From the NCBI RefSeq assembly GCF_000559025.1, contig NZ_JAAN01000005.1, forward strand, positions 124,001 through 188,000: 64,000 nucleotides of DNA, given 5' to 3'. How positions within the stretch are numbered: position 1 is the first letter of the stretch; the number at the start of each line of letters is the position of its first letter. Made by a program: the position numbers and the translations under genes. Positions 28,542 through 37,536 of the stretch are shown in pieces. The notes under the pieces were generated by a model that saw only the letters and a program-made list of their open reading frames with translations, was not told the DNA's origin and made no database searches. The DNA comes from Luteimonas huabeiensis HB2 (GTDB lineage: Bacteria; Pseudomonadota; Gammaproteobacteria; Xanthomonadales; Xanthomonadaceae).

Positions 28542-29207
28542 GTGGTCCTGATCGCCGAACTGCTGCTGGCGCTCGCCTACGGCGTGCTGGCCCATCTGGC
28601 CGCGGCCTGGCGCAGCGACGCGCTGTCGCTGGCCGCGCTGCTGCTGGCCGCGCCGCTGGCCGCGCGGCGCGCGTGGGCCTGGCTGTCGCTGGCGCCGCTG
28701 GCGGCGGCCGCGTACTGGCTGTATGCCGTCGGGCACGCCGGCATCCCGCTGTTGCTGGTGCCGGTGGCGTTCATCGGGCTGATCGCCTGGGTCTTCGCCC
28801 GCACCCTGCGCGCGGGGCGGCAGCCGCTGATCGCCCGTATCGTGGGCGCGCTCGAAGGCCGGCCGGGCGAAGCGCTGGCGCCGGAGCTGGCCGCCTACAC
28901 CCGCGCGCTGACCGCCGCCTGGGCCTGGCTGCTCGGCCTGCTGGCGCTGTTCAACCTGGTGCTGGCGGCGATCGCGGTCCCGGACGGCCTGCTGGCCTCG
29001 CTGGGCGTGGCGCCGCCGGTGTCGATCACCCGCACCCAGTGGTCGTGGTGCGCCAACCTGCTCAACTACGGCGTGGTGGCCGGCATGTTCGCCGGCGAGT
29101 ACGCCTACCGCGCGCGCCGCTTCCCCGGCCGCTACGCCGGCTTCGGCGACTTCCTGCGCCGCATGGGCGGGCTGGGCCCGGCGTTCTGGCGCGACCTGCT
29201 GCGCTGA
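28542..29207 (+). CDS. multi-span membrane protein of the pigment cluster (COG4648-like)
   Basis: A GTG start at 28542 gives 221 residues with about five hydrophobic segments (IAELLLALAYGVLAHLA, LAAPLAARRAWAWLSLAPLA, LLLVPVAFIGLIAWVF, LLGLLALFNLVLAAIAV, NYGVVAGMFAGEYA). It ends GGLGPAFWRDLLR. Membrane proteins of this sort accompany the ACP in xanthomonadin and other aryl-polyene loci, but no reaction has been assigned. No start with a better ribosome site was found; the 34-nt gap after the ACP stop suggests one transcript. Confidence 0.7.
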   Translation: MVLIAELLLALAYGVLAHLAAAWRSDALSLAALLLAAPLAARRAWAWLSLAPLAAAAYWLYAVGHAGIPLLLVPVAFIGLIAWVFARTLRAGRQPLIARIVGALEGRPGEALAPELAAYTRALTAAWAWLLGLLALFNLVLAAIAVPDGLLASLGVAPPVSITRTQWSWCANLLNYGVVAGMFAGEYAYRARRFPGRYAGFGDFLRRMGGLGPAFWRDLLR

Positions 29208-29225
29208 GCGGCCTTTGCGGTCCCC

Positions 29226-29462
29226 TTGGGGGATCGACATTCCCGGCGCCGAAAAGGCAGCCCTTCGCCTGCCCCGGCAGGCGGGGGTAGGCCGTTTTTC
29301 CCTTCCCCTGCAAGCGGGGGGCATCTTGTTTTTACCTTCCCCCGCAAGCGGGGGGCGGGAGAAGGGACAATGTGGTCCCGCTTGCGGGAGATGGGACGAG
29401 ATGAACCCGCTTGCGGCGGGAGGACGGCTTTGGCGCTGCAGGTCGAATGTCGATGCGGCTAG
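29226..29462. repeat. composite palindromic intergenic repeat, copy 4
   Basis: The left part has GGGGATCGACATTC. The body has palindromes based on CCCGCAAGCGGG and CCCCTGCAAGCGGGG with CTTCCCC arms. The right edge, read on the minus strand, starts CTAGCCGCATCGACATTCGA and continues CCTGCAGCGCC. This is nearly identical to the left edge of copy 2 but inverted. Its CTAG (29459-29462) supplies the TAG stop of the VIT-family gene. Confidence 0.78.
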
Positions 29463-30160
29463 AGGCCCACGGACACGCCGAACAGGCGGCCGACCGCGCT
29501 GGCGGCGGCCATCGCCAGCGCGCCCCAGAACGCCACCCGGATCGCGCCGCGCGCGATCGGGGCGCCGCCGGCCCAGGCGGCCAGGCTGCCCGACAGCAGC
29601 AGGCCGGTCAGGGTGGCGGCGATCGTCGCCGCCTCCACGCGGCCGGCGGGGGCGAGCAGGGCCGCGGCCATCGGCAGCGCGGCGCCCACGCAGAACGCTG
29701 CCGCCGAGGCGCCCGCGGCCTGCAGCGGGCGCGCGCGCAGGGTGTCGGTGATGCCCAGCTCGTCGCGCGCATGCGCGGCGAGCGCGTCGTGGCGGCTGAG
29801 CTGTTCGGCCACGCGACGCGCCAGGGCGGGGTCCAGCCCGCGGGCGCGGTAGATCGCCGCCAGTTCGTCCAGTTCGTCCTCGGGCGCCTGGCGCAGTTCG
29901 CGGCGCTCCAGGGCGAGATCGGCGCGCTCGGCGTCGGCCTGCGATTGCACCGACACGTACTCGCCGGCGGCCATCGACATCGCGCCCGCCACGGTGCCGG
30001 CCACGCCCGCGGCCAGCACGCCCTCGTGGCTGGCGCCGGTGGCCGCGATCCCCACCAGCAGCCCGGCGACGGAGACGATGCCGTCGTTGGCGCCCAGCAC
30101 CGCGGCGCGCAGCCAGCCGGCGCGGCCGCTGCGGTGGCGTTCGGGATGGCGGCTGTTCAT
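29459..30160 (-). CDS. VIT (vacuolar iron transporter)-family membrane protein
   Basis: A 233-residue VIT1/CCC1-family protein. The signature first span VLGANDGIVSVAGLLVG is followed by VAGAMSMAAGEYVSVQSQADAE. A cytosolic acidic helical segment (LALERRELRQAPEDELDELAAIY) precedes three C-terminal spans. Family members export or sequester Fe2+ or Mn2+. The gene stands alone. The function as a metal exporter follows the family; the substrate metal is unknown. Confidence 0.88.
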   Translation of the reverse strand: MNSRHPERHRSGRAGWLRAAVLGANDGIVSVAGLLVGIAATGASHEGVLAAGVAGTVAGAMSMAAGEYVSVQSQADAERADLALERRELRQAPEDELDELAAIYRARGLDPALARRVAEQLSRHDALAAHARDELGITDTLRARPLQAAGASAAAFCVGAALPMAAALLAPAGRVEAATIAATLTGLLLSGSLAAWAGGAPIARGAIRVAFWGALAMAAASAVGRLFGVSVGL

Positions 30161-30308
30161 CGCGGGCTTGCGCTGGGCGAAAAGCGCAGTGTGACGCCAC
30201 CGGCCCGGGCGCGGTATGGGCGCGTTGGCGGATCCGGATCGGTGCGGCCGCGCAGGGGCAGTCAGGCGGGCGAGGTCGGTGCCGTCGCGCCGGCCGGCGG
30301 TGGCGGGG

Positions 30309-30587
30309 TCAGCGCAGCGCGCCTTCGCGCGGCATCCGGTTCAGCTCGTCGATGACGGCTTTCGGCGCAAGCAGGCGGATCTGGACCGGGAACGACTCCA
30401 GCACCACCACGTCCTGCACCACGCCCTGCTTCTCCAGTTCCCTCACCCGCGCCAGCACCGGGTCCGGGGTCTCGGCGCTGCCGACGATGGTCGCGCGTTC
30501 CAGCGGCCCGTGCTGGGCGGTCGGCTGTCGGTTGTCGAGTCCGCAGCCTGCCAGCAGCAACGTCGCGATCAAAGCCATCCTCATCAT
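30309..30587 (-). CDS. small secreted lipoprotein, unknown function
   Basis: A 92-residue protein with signal sequence MMRMALIATLLLAGCGLDN, whose LLAGC lipobox predicts a mature N-terminal lipidated Cys at about residue 15. The mature part contains ARVRELEKQGVVQDVVVLES and ends in RMPREGALR. No family is recognised. It lies 80 nt downstream of a secreted serine protease on the same strand. It could be a partner of that protease; this rests on position only. Confidence 0.7.
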   Translation of the reverse strand: MMRMALIATLLLAGCGLDNRQPTAQHGPLERATIVGSAETPDPVLARVRELEKQGVVQDVVVLESFPVQIRLLAPKAVIDELNRMPREGALR

Positions 30588-30667
30588 GCGTTCGCCTCGT
30601 GCGTTTCGGAAGGTGGCGGGAGCGCGACGGCGCGCGCCCCCGCCGGTTGCGGATCGTCGCCCGCCGG

Positions 30668-31660
30668 TCACGGGTAGGTGGCGATCCAGTTCTGCAGCGT
30701 GTTGTACACCGCGCTGGTCAGCCGCGTCCCGCAGTTCTGCGTGGCGGAGCCCGTCGTATGGACGCCGCGGACGTAATGGCTCGCATCGGCGATGCCGCTG
30801 CCGCTCTGCCCGCCCGCGGTGTCGATGGTGTAGCACAGCCGGTAGGAACCGCTGGTCCATACCGGCCCGGAGTGCGTCCACATGGTGCCGAACGGCTTGT
30901 CGCCCGGATAGCCGGTGATGCTGTGGGTGCCGCCCGAGTAGACGCCCCAGCCCGCGTGCCCGCCGTGGGGGGGCGCGGCGAGCACGATCAGCGCGTAGTC
31001 GTAGTTGAAGTCGCCGCTGTTGTGCCAGCCCGAGGTGGTGATCGCATTGGTCCAGCTGGAGGTTCCCCAGGGCTGGTAGCTGCCGTTCTGGGCCGCGGTG
31101 AAGTTCAGCGCGGAATAGAAGCTGCCCGCGCCGTTGGAGATGCAGTGCCCGGCGGTGAGGACGTGCTTCGGGCCGATCAGCGTGCCGGTGCAGCCGGAGG
31201 CGATGCGGCCGATGTTGTAGTACGGCGCGACCGTGGTGTCGGTCACCTGCACCCGGTCGTCGGTACCGATGATCGCCTTGGGCGTCAGGACGTCGCGGCC
31301 GTCCACGGTCGGGCGCAGGGGCGGCGTGCCGGCGACGGACGGCGTGCGGCCCAGGACCTCCAGGGCGCGGATCGCCTCCTCGAGCAGCGCGACGTCCTCC
31401 GGGTCGATGCCGGACTCGTACACGTCGCCGTCGGGGGTCACCATGACCGCGCTCAGGCCCGCGGCGCGCTCCTGCGGGGTCTGTCGGCGGGCGTGGGTGA
31501 CGATGCCCCGGTCCGGGACCACGCCCGTCACCAGGTTCTCGCCGTGGATGAAGCGCGCCTTCCGGGCGGATTTCACGAAGGACGAATCCCCCGCATCCGC
31601 CGCATGCGCGATCGGGGCCGCGATCAGCACCGCAAGCCCCAGAACAGTCAGACGTTTCAT
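30668..31660 (-). CDS. secreted trypsin-like (S1B, V8-like) serine protease
   Basis: A 330-residue preproprotein. The signal peptide MKRLTVLGLAVLIAAPIAHA is followed by a propeptide of roughly 120 residues and the chymotrypsin-fold domain. The triad is visible: His in HVLTAGHCIS, Asp in NYDYALIVL and Ser in AGGQSGSGIAD. GCTGTLIGPK and cysteines in RLCYTID and QNCGTRL suggest disulphides. The GQSGSG form resembles glutamyl endopeptidases, but specificity is not certain. The start has an AAGGAG ribosome site. Secreted proteases are typical of lytic xanthomonads. Confidence 0.88.
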   Translation of the reverse strand: MKRLTVLGLAVLIAAPIAHAADAGDSSFVKSARKARFIHGENLVTGVVPDRGIVTHARRQTPQERAAGLSAVMVTPDGDVYESGIDPEDVALLEEAIRALEVLGRTPSVAGTPPLRPTVDGRDVLTPKAIIGTDDRVQVTDTTVAPYYNIGRIASGCTGTLIGPKHVLTAGHCISNGAGSFYSALNFTAAQNGSYQPWGTSSWTNAITTSGWHNSGDFNYDYALIVLAAPPHGGHAGWGVYSGGTHSITGYPGDKPFGTMWTHSGPVWTSGSYRLCYTIDTAGGQSGSGIADASHYVRGVHTTGSATQNCGTRLTSAVYNTLQNWIATYP

Positions 31661-32285
31661 CACGAACTCCTTGTTGGTCGGATACTCCATCGGCTCAAGC
31701 CGGGTGCGCGCGTCCGGCGCGTCCCGGCACATCCGGCCGGCACGGCGCCGGTCCGGTGGCCGGGACGGCGGCGGCGCCTGCCGTCCCGGCGATGCGGCCC
31801 TCCCTGGCCGCGCTCGCCAGGCGCGCGTCCGGCGCCTGGCGGGTAGGGGGCTGCCCGGCGAGGGCGTTCCCGGGGCACGGCCGCGCGGTGCGGCGGCCGG
31901 TGGCCGGCGCGTGCCGGGCGTTCGCTGTCCGGGAGTGCATGGGCGTCATCCGTGCTCGCCTCGGCCGGGCGGCGAGGCGCCGGCCGGCGGATCCGTGTGG
32001 CGGCCGATGCGAGAAGCGCCCGGCCAAGGCGGTATCTACTACGCCTTCGGCTGCGCCCGCGCCGTGATCGCAGTCCCATTCGACCGCGCCGCCGCGCCTT
32101 CGGTCCCGTGCCGCATTCGGATCGACCCATTCAGCGGTACCGCGCGCGGGTGGGGGCCCCGGTGGCGCGCGGAACAGAGCGGTGCGCGCGCCGCGGGCGC
32201 GGACCCGGCGGCCCAGCCGCTATAGTGCGCGCTTGCGACCGCGGGGCCGCCCGCATCGCCCACCCACGGCCGCGAGCCCACCGCC
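31661..32285. other. gene-free divergent region between protease and gshA
   Basis: No frame here has a ribosome site plus protein-like composition. Two perfect GC-rich hairpins stand out: an 11-bp stem at 31759-31790 and a 10-bp stem with a 7-nt loop at 31815-31841. Both lie 100-180 nt upstream of the protease start. A TATAGT at 32221-32226 could be the -10 box of gshA, without a good -35 box. Confidence 0.5.
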
Positions 32286-33656
32286 TTGTCCAGCCCCAGT
32301 CCCAGCCCCGCCAGCGACGCCCCGATCTCCGACCGCGCCGAGCTGGTGGCGGCGATCGCCTCCGGCGAGAAGCCGCGCGCGGACTGGCGCATCGGCACCG
32401 AGCACGAGAAGTTCGGCTTCCGCCTCGACGACCTGCGCCCGCCGGCGTTCGACGGCGAGCGCGGCATCGAGGCGCTGCTGCAGGGCCTGGCGCGCTTCGG
32501 CTGGGATGAGGTGCGCGAGGCCGGGCGCACGGTCGCCCTGCTGCGCGCCGGCGCCTCGGTGACGCTCGAACCGGCCGGGCAGCTGGAGCTGTCGGGCGCG
32601 CCGCTGGAGGACATCCACCAGACCTGCGAGGAGGTCAGCGCCCACCTGCTGGAGGTCAAGACCGTCGCCGACGAACTGCGCCTGGGCTTCCTGGGGATGG
32701 GCTTCCAGCCCAAGTGGAAGCGCGACGAGATGCCGTGGATGCCCAAGGGCCGCTACCGGATCATGCGCGACTACATGCCCAAGGTCGGCGGCCTGGGGCT
32801 GGACATGATGACGCGCACCTGCACGGTGCAGGTCAACCTGGACTACGCCAGCGAAGCCGACATGGTGAAGAAGTTCCGCGTCTCGCTGGCGCTGCAGCCG
32901 ATCGCCACCGCGCTGTTCGCGGACTCGCCCTTCACCGAGGGGCGGCCCAACGGCTACCTCAGCTACCGCTCGCACATCTGGACCGACACCGATCCCGACC
33001 GCACCGGCATGCTCGACTTCGTGTTCGAGGATGGCTTCGGCTACGAGCGCTACGTCGATTACCTGCTCGACGTGCCGATGTACTTCGCCTACCGCGACGG
33101 CACCTACGTCGACGCCAGCGGGCAGAGCTTCCGCGACTTCCTGCGCGGCGCGCTGCCGGCGCTGCCGGGCGAACGGCCCACGCTGCGCGACTGGTCCGAC
33201 CACATGACCACCGCGTTCCCGGAGGTGCGGCTGAAGAAGTACCTGGAGATGCGCGGCGCCGACGGCGGGCCGTGGAGCCGGATCTGCGCGCTGCCGGCGT
33301 TCTGGGTCGGCCTGCTCTACGACGACGCCGCGCTCGACGCCGCCTGGGACCTGGTGCGCGACTTCAGCCTCGAGGAGCGGCACGCCCTGCGCGACGGCGT
33401 GCCCCGCCACGCGCTGAAGCTGCCGTTCCGCGGGGCGAGCGTGCGCGAGCTGGCGATCGAGGCGCTGAAGATCAGCGTCGCCGGCCTGCGCCGGCGCGGC
33501 GTGCGCAACGCCCACGGCGTGGACGAGACCCGCTTCCTGGAACCGCTGATCGAGTTCGCCGAGGCCGGCGAGACCCCGGCCGAGCGCAAGCTGGCGCTGT
33601 TCGCGAACGAGTGGGGCGGCGACATCGACCGGGTGTTCCGCGAGTTCGCCTATTGA
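32286..33656 (+). CDS. gshA: glutamate-cysteine ligase (plant/alphaproteobacterial-type GCS2)
   Basis: A TTG start at 32286 gives 456 residues beginning [20 protein letters not shown]. The enzyme joins glutamate and cysteine with ATP, the first and limiting step of glutathione synthesis. Signature blocks are [14 protein letters not shown] (Glu/metal site), [21 protein letters not shown] and [31 protein letters not shown] follows. This is the type shared by plants and xanthomonads rather than the E. coli gshA type. Its product would supply the glutathione used by frmA and frmB at the right end of the window. Confidence 0.93.
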   Translation: MSSPSPSPASDAPISDRAELVAAIASGEKPRADWRIGTEHEKFGFRLDDLRPPAFDGERGIEALLQGLARFGWDEVREAGRTVALLRAGASVTLEPAGQLELSGAPLEDIHQTCEEVSAHLLEVKTVADELRLGFLGMGFQPKWKRDEMPWMPKGRYRIMRDYMPKVGGLGLDMMTRTCTVQVNLDYASEADMVKKFRVSLALQPIATALFADSPFTEGRPNGYLSYRSHIWTDTDPDRTGMLDFVFEDGFGYERYVDYLLDVPMYFAYRDGTYVDASGQSFRDFLRGALPALPGERPTLRDWSDHMTTAFPEVRLKKYLEMRGADGGPWSRICALPAFWVGLLYDDAALDAAWDLVRDFSLEERHALRDGVPRHALKLPFRGASVRELAIEALKISVAGLRRRGVRNAHGVDETRFLEPLIEFAEAGETPAERKLALFANEWGGDIDRVFREFAY

Positions 33657-33704
33657 CGAGGGCCCGGCGCGCCGCGGCGGCGCCGCGGCGGCGGGCGGCG
33701 CCGG

Positions 33705-34184
33705 TCACATGCGGCGCGCTTCGAGGATCTTCTCCTCGGCCACCAGCTTCGGCAGCTCGTTGCGATAGATCTCGATCTTTTCCTGTTCGTCCCACTGGAT
33801 GTTGGAGAGGTCGCCGCGCAGTTCGTTGACCGCGCCGCGCGGCTTCGGCCAGGCGCCCATTTCGGTGTTGAGGGTGACGCGTTCGTCGGTCACGGCGACG
33901 ACCTTCATCAGCCCGTAGGCGGGCTCGCCGTTCTCCGCGCCGCCGAAGTCCACGCCGGAGAAATGGGTCAGCTCGGCGGCGTAGAGGTCGCCGACCTGGG
34001 GCTCGGCCAGGACCGGGTCCAAATCCGCGGCGCTGGCCGTCGCCTCGCTGCCGCCGCTCGCCGAGGCGCCCGCCTCGTTGCCGCCGCCGCCGTTGCCGCC
34101 GCCCGAGCAGGCCGCCAGGGCCAGCGCCAGGGCGCAGGCCGCCAGCGCGCGCGTGATCGGTGAGACGTCCTGTGGGATCGCCAT
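33705..34184 (-). CDS. predicted lipoprotein, unknown function
   Basis: A 159-residue protein with signal sequence MAIPQDVSPITRALAACALA. The lipobox ALAAC (Cys near residue 26) is followed by a Gly/Ser/Ala-rich linker. The mature domain includes LDPVLAEPQVGDLYAAEL, AYGLMKVVAVTDERVTLN and KIEIYRNELPKLVAEEKI, a compact beta-rich pattern. No family is recognised. It converges on gshA with 48 nt between stops; that gap holds a GCCGCGGC-based hairpin which might end both transcripts. Confidence 0.7.
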   Translation of the reverse strand: MAIPQDVSPITRALAACALALALAACSGGGNGGGGNEAGASASGGSEATASAADLDPVLAEPQVGDLYAAELTHFSGVDFGGAENGEPAYGLMKVVAVTDERVTLNTEMGAWPKPRGAVNELRGDLSNIQWDEQEKIEIYRNELPKLVAEEKILEARRM

Positions 34185-34203
34185 GTCTGCTTGACCTCGT
34201 GTT

Positions 34204-34215
34204 GGGGGGGGGGGG
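34204..34215. repeat. 12-nt poly-G tract upstream of ppc
   Basis: A run of 12 G between the lipoprotein start (34184) and the ppc start (34350). An 11-G run occurs at 37176-37186 beyond ppc. Long G runs are unstable in replication and error-prone in sequencing; both are intergenic here. Confidence 0.8.
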
Positions 34216-34349
34216 CCGGAGGGCCCGGTCGGGTCTCCGCGCGACGCGCGGCCGGCGGCGCGAAGGATGAGGCATGCTGCCGGAGGCGGCAAGCCGGGCC
34301 CGCGCGGCGTTGCGCCGCAGCGGCGCCGCGCTGCGCTACCCTCGGCACG

Positions 34350-37079
34350 ATGAACGACGCTCCCGACGCGCCGCTGCGCGAACGCCTCGAATTCGCCGAA
34401 GCCGATGCGCTGCTGCGCGACGACGTGCGCAGGCTCGGCGCGCTGGTCGGCGAGATGCTGGCCGAACAGGGCTCGCCCGCGCTGCTGGAGGAGGTGGAGG
34501 CGGTCCGCCGCGCCGCCATCGCCCGCCGCGAGGCGGGCCTGCCGGTGGACGAGCTGGCCGACCAGCTCTCGCGCATCCCGCTCGACGACGCCGAGGCGCT
34601 GGTGCGCGCGTTCGCGGCCTATTTCGGCGCGATCAACCTGGCTGAGCGGGTGCACCGGATCCGCCGCCGCCGCGATTACCAGCGCGAGGGGCAGGCGCCG
34701 CAGCCGGGCGGCGTGCATGCGGTGCTGGCGGCGTTGAAGGCCGACGGCGTCGGCCTCGACGAGGTCGTCGCGCTGCTGCCGCGGCTGCGGATCGAGCCGG
34801 TGTTCACCGCCCATCCCACCGAGGCCATGCGCCGGGCGCTGCTGGAGAAGGAGCGCGACATCGTCGCCCGGCTGGTGGCCGACATCGACCGCAGCCGCAC
34901 GCCCGAGGAGCGCGCGGTGGACGTGGCGCGCATGCGCCAGGCGCTGACCGCCGCCTGGCAGACCTCCGAGGCGCCGCCCACGCGGCCGACGGTGATCGAC
35001 GAGATGGAGCACGTCGGCTTCTACCTGGGCGACGTGCTCTACCGGGTGCTGCCGACCTACTACCGGGTGTTCGCCGACGCGCTGGCGGCGGTGTACGGCG
35101 CCCCGGCCGCGCGGCCCGGCGAACTGTCCGTGCTGCTGCAGTTCGGCACCTGGGTCGGCGGCGACATGGACGGCAACCCCAACGTCGGCGCGGAGACGAT
35201 CCTGGCCACGCTGGCGGCGCAGCGCGCGCAGGTGGTGGATCTGTACCGGCGGGACCTGGGCACGCTGATGACCGTGCTGACCCAGACCGCCGACCGCGCC
35301 GGCATCGAACCGGCGGTGTCCGTGCGCCTGCAGGACTACCGCGAGCGCTTGCCGGGCGCCGCCGCGCGGCTGAAGCCGCGCCAGGCCGACATGGTCTACC
35401 GGCAACTGCTCGACCTGATGCGCGCGCGCCTGCAGGCCACCGCCGACGGCGACGCGGCGGGCTATGCCGAGGCCGGCGAGCTGCTGGCCGACCTCGACCT
35501 GATCGCCGCCAGCCTGCGCGCCCATCGCGGCGAACATGCCGGCCTGCATGCGCTCGAGCGCGTGCGCATCCGGGTGCGCACCTTCGGCTTCCACCTGGCC
35601 AAGCTCGACCTGCGCCAGGATTCGGCCGTGCACGACGCCGCGATCGGGCAACTGCTCGGCGACCCGGCATGGGCCGAGCGCGCGCCCGAGACGCGGCTGG
35701 CCGACCTGCACCGCTGGCTCGGCGGCGCGCTGCCCGGCACGGCGCCCGACGAGGACACCGAGCGCAGCCTGGCGGTGTTCCGGGCGGTGCGCGAGGCGCG
35801 CGCGCGCTACGGCGAGCGCGCCTTCGGTCCCTACATCGTCAGCATGAGCCGCAGCGCGGCCGATGCGCTGGCGGTGCTGGCGCTGGCGCGCGCGGCCGGC
35901 TGCGTGGAGGACGGCGCGGTGCCGCTGGACGTGGCGCCGCTGTTCGAGACCGTGGACGACCTGCAGGCGGCGCCGGCGGTGATGCGCGCGCTGCTCGACG
36001 ACCCGGTCTATCGCGCGCACCTGTCCGCGCGCGGCGACCGGCAGACGGTGATGTTGGGCTATTCCGACAGCACCAAGGACGGCGGCGTGCTGGCCTCGCG
36101 CTGGGCGCTGCAGCGCACCCAGGTGGAGCTGACCGCGCTGGCCAGGGCCGCGGGCGTGCGCATCGTGTTCTTCCACGGCCGCGGCGGCTCGGTCAGCCGC
36201 GGCGGCGGCAAGACCGAGCGCGCGATCATCGCCGCCCCGCGCGGCTCGGTGGACGGCAGCCTGCGGGTCACCGAGCAGGGCGAGGTGATCCACCGCAAGT
36301 ACGGCATCCGCGCGCTGGCGCTGCGCAATCTCGAGCAGACCACCGGCGCGGTGCTGCGCGCCACGCTGCGCCCGCGCCCGGCGGACGCGCGCGAGGACGA
36401 CTGGCGCGCGCGCATGGGCGCGCTGGCGCAGTGGTCGCGCGCGCGCTACCGCGCGCTGGTGCACGAGCACCCGGACTTCGTCGCCTACTTCCGCCTGGCC
36501 ACCCCGATCGACGTGATCGAGCGCCTGCGGATCGGCTCGCGCCCCTCGCGCCGGCGCGACGGCGGCGTGGCCAACCTGCGCGCGATCCCGTGGGTGTTCG
36601 CCTGGTCGCAGAACCGCTCCGGCCTCACCGGCTGGTACGGCGTGGGCAGCGCGCTGGCGCGTGGCATCGAGACCTGGGGCCTGGACGCGCTGCAGGCGAT
36701 GGCGCGCGACTGGCCGTTCTTCGCCGCCACCCTTGACGACCTGGAGATGTTGCTGGCCAAGTCCGACCTCGACATCTTCGAGCGCTACTCGCGGCTGGCC
36801 GGCGACCTGCACGCGCCGTTGTTCGACGACATTGCCGGCGAATTCGCGCGCACGCGCGACGCCATCCTGGCGGTCAAGGCGCGCGATGCGATCCTGGCCG
36901 ACGACTATCGCCTGCGCCTGTCGATCCGCCTGCGCAATCCCTACGTCGATCCGATCAGCCTGCTGCAGGTGGAGCTGCTGCGCCGCTGGCGCGCCGACGG
37001 CAGCCCGGACGGCGCGCAGCTGCGGGCCCTGATCGCCACCGTCAACGGCATCAGCGCCGGGATCCAGAACACCGGCTGA
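34350..37079 (+). CDS. ppc: phosphoenolpyruvate carboxylase
   Basis: A 909-residue enzyme, full length for the bacterial type. It fixes bicarbonate onto phosphoenolpyruvate to give oxaloacetate, replenishing the TCA cycle. The catalytic His is in EPVFTAHPTEAMRR near residue 153. GYSDSTKDGG lies near 570, and the glycine loop FFHGRGGSVSRGGGK with its catalytic Arg near 608. The C terminus ends VNGISAGIQNTG, the conserved end of the family. The ATG at 34350 (MNDAPDAPLRERLEF) is used; the frame upstream is low-complexity. The gene stands alone. Confidence 0.96.
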   Translation: MNDAPDAPLRERLEFAEADALLRDDVRRLGALVGEMLAEQGSPALLEEVEAVRRAAIARREAGLPVDELADQLSRIPLDDAEALVRAFAAYFGAINLAERVHRIRRRRDYQREGQAPQPGGVHAVLAALKADGVGLDEVVALLPRLRIEPVFTAHPTEAMRRALLEKERDIVARLVADIDRSRTPEERAVDVARMRQALTAAWQTSEAPPTRPTVIDEMEHVGFYLGDVLYRVLPTYYRVFADALAAVYGAPAARPGELSVLLQFGTWVGGDMDGNPNVGAETILATLAAQRAQVVDLYRRDLGTLMTVLTQTADRAGIEPAVSVRLQDYRERLPGAAARLKPRQADMVYRQLLDLMRARLQATADGDAAGYAEAGELLADLDLIAASLRAHRGEHAGLHALERVRIRVRTFGFHLAKLDLRQDSAVHDAAIGQLLGDPAWAERAPETRLADLHRWLGGALPGTAPDEDTERSLAVFRAVREARARYGERAFGPYIVSMSRSAADALAVLALARAAGCVEDGAVPLDVAPLFETVDDLQAAPAVMRALLDDPVYRAHLSARGDRQTVMLGYSDSTKDGGVLASRWALQRTQVELTALARAAGVRIVFFHGRGGSVSRGGGKTERAIIAAPRGSVDGSLRVTEQGEVIHRKYGIRALALRNLEQTTGAVLRATLRPRPADAREDDWRARMGALAQWSRARYRALVHEHPDFVAYFRLATPIDVIERLRIGSRPSRRRDGGVANLRAIPWVFAWSQNRSGLTGWYGVGSALARGIETWGLDALQAMARDWPFFAATLDDLEMLLAKSDLDIFERYSRLAGDLHAPLFDDIAGEFARTRDAILAVKARDAILADDYRLRLSIRLRNPYVDPISLLQVELLRRWRADGSPDGAQLRALIATVNGISAGIQNTG

Positions 37080-37388
37080 GCGAAGGCGCCCGAAGGCGGC
37101 CCGTCCGCGCGCGCTTCCCCGGGGGCCGCGCGGCCCGGTCGCGCACGCTCCGGTGCCCACCCGGGCTCCCGCGACGGGGGGGGGGGCGTCTTGCGATCTC
37201 CCGCAGCCGGAGATCGCCTTGCGCGTCGCGCCGGGCGCCTCTCTCGCCCGCTCGCGGAAGCAGGGCGAGGCAGGAGGGCGGCGGGCTCCCGGCGCCCGTC
37301 GGGCTGGCGCGCCCGCACCGCCCCCGGGGCCCCGTCCGGCGCGGGCGCGGGCAGGCAAGACCGCGCCACGATGCGGCATCGCAGCATT
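37080..37388. other. gene-free region after ppc with an 11-nt poly-G tract
   Basis: GC-rich, with no convincing gene or terminator. It contains a run of 11 G at 37176-37186. From about 37380 the composition switches abruptly to AT-rich sequence that probably holds the promoter of the following catabolic operon. Confidence 0.6.
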
Positions 37389-37425
37389 TTTGGATCATTG
37401 ATGTTGATCCAAAGAATAATTATTC
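37389..37425. promoter_or_regulatory. double palindrome, candidate operator of the catabolic island
   Basis: TTTGGATCA and TGATCCAAA (37389-37397 and 37405-37413) form a perfect 9-bp inverted repeat with a 7-nt centre. It is followed at once by the perfect 12-bp palindrome GAATAATTATTC (37414-37425). The spacing and AT-richness are of LysR-operator type, about 110 nt upstream of the first gene of the operon. Similar AT-rich half sites occur beside the LysR gene. Confidence 0.55.
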
Positions 37426-37536
37426 ATTACTTGTTCTGATCGAAATCCCCTCGTTAGAGTCGGCTCGACATCGTTGCCGCAGAAACGGTCCGCAGAAGAC
37501 CGGCGCGGCGATCCAGTTCACGCCGGGAGGGGTGCC

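Noticed and set aside
37414..37440. Relic of a second LysR gene end
   Set aside because: The stretch ACTTGTTCTGAT resembles the 3' end of the LysR gene at 54112-54124, but the similarity is about a dozen bases and the surrounding sequence is not coding. Shared operator-type bases are a simpler explanation.
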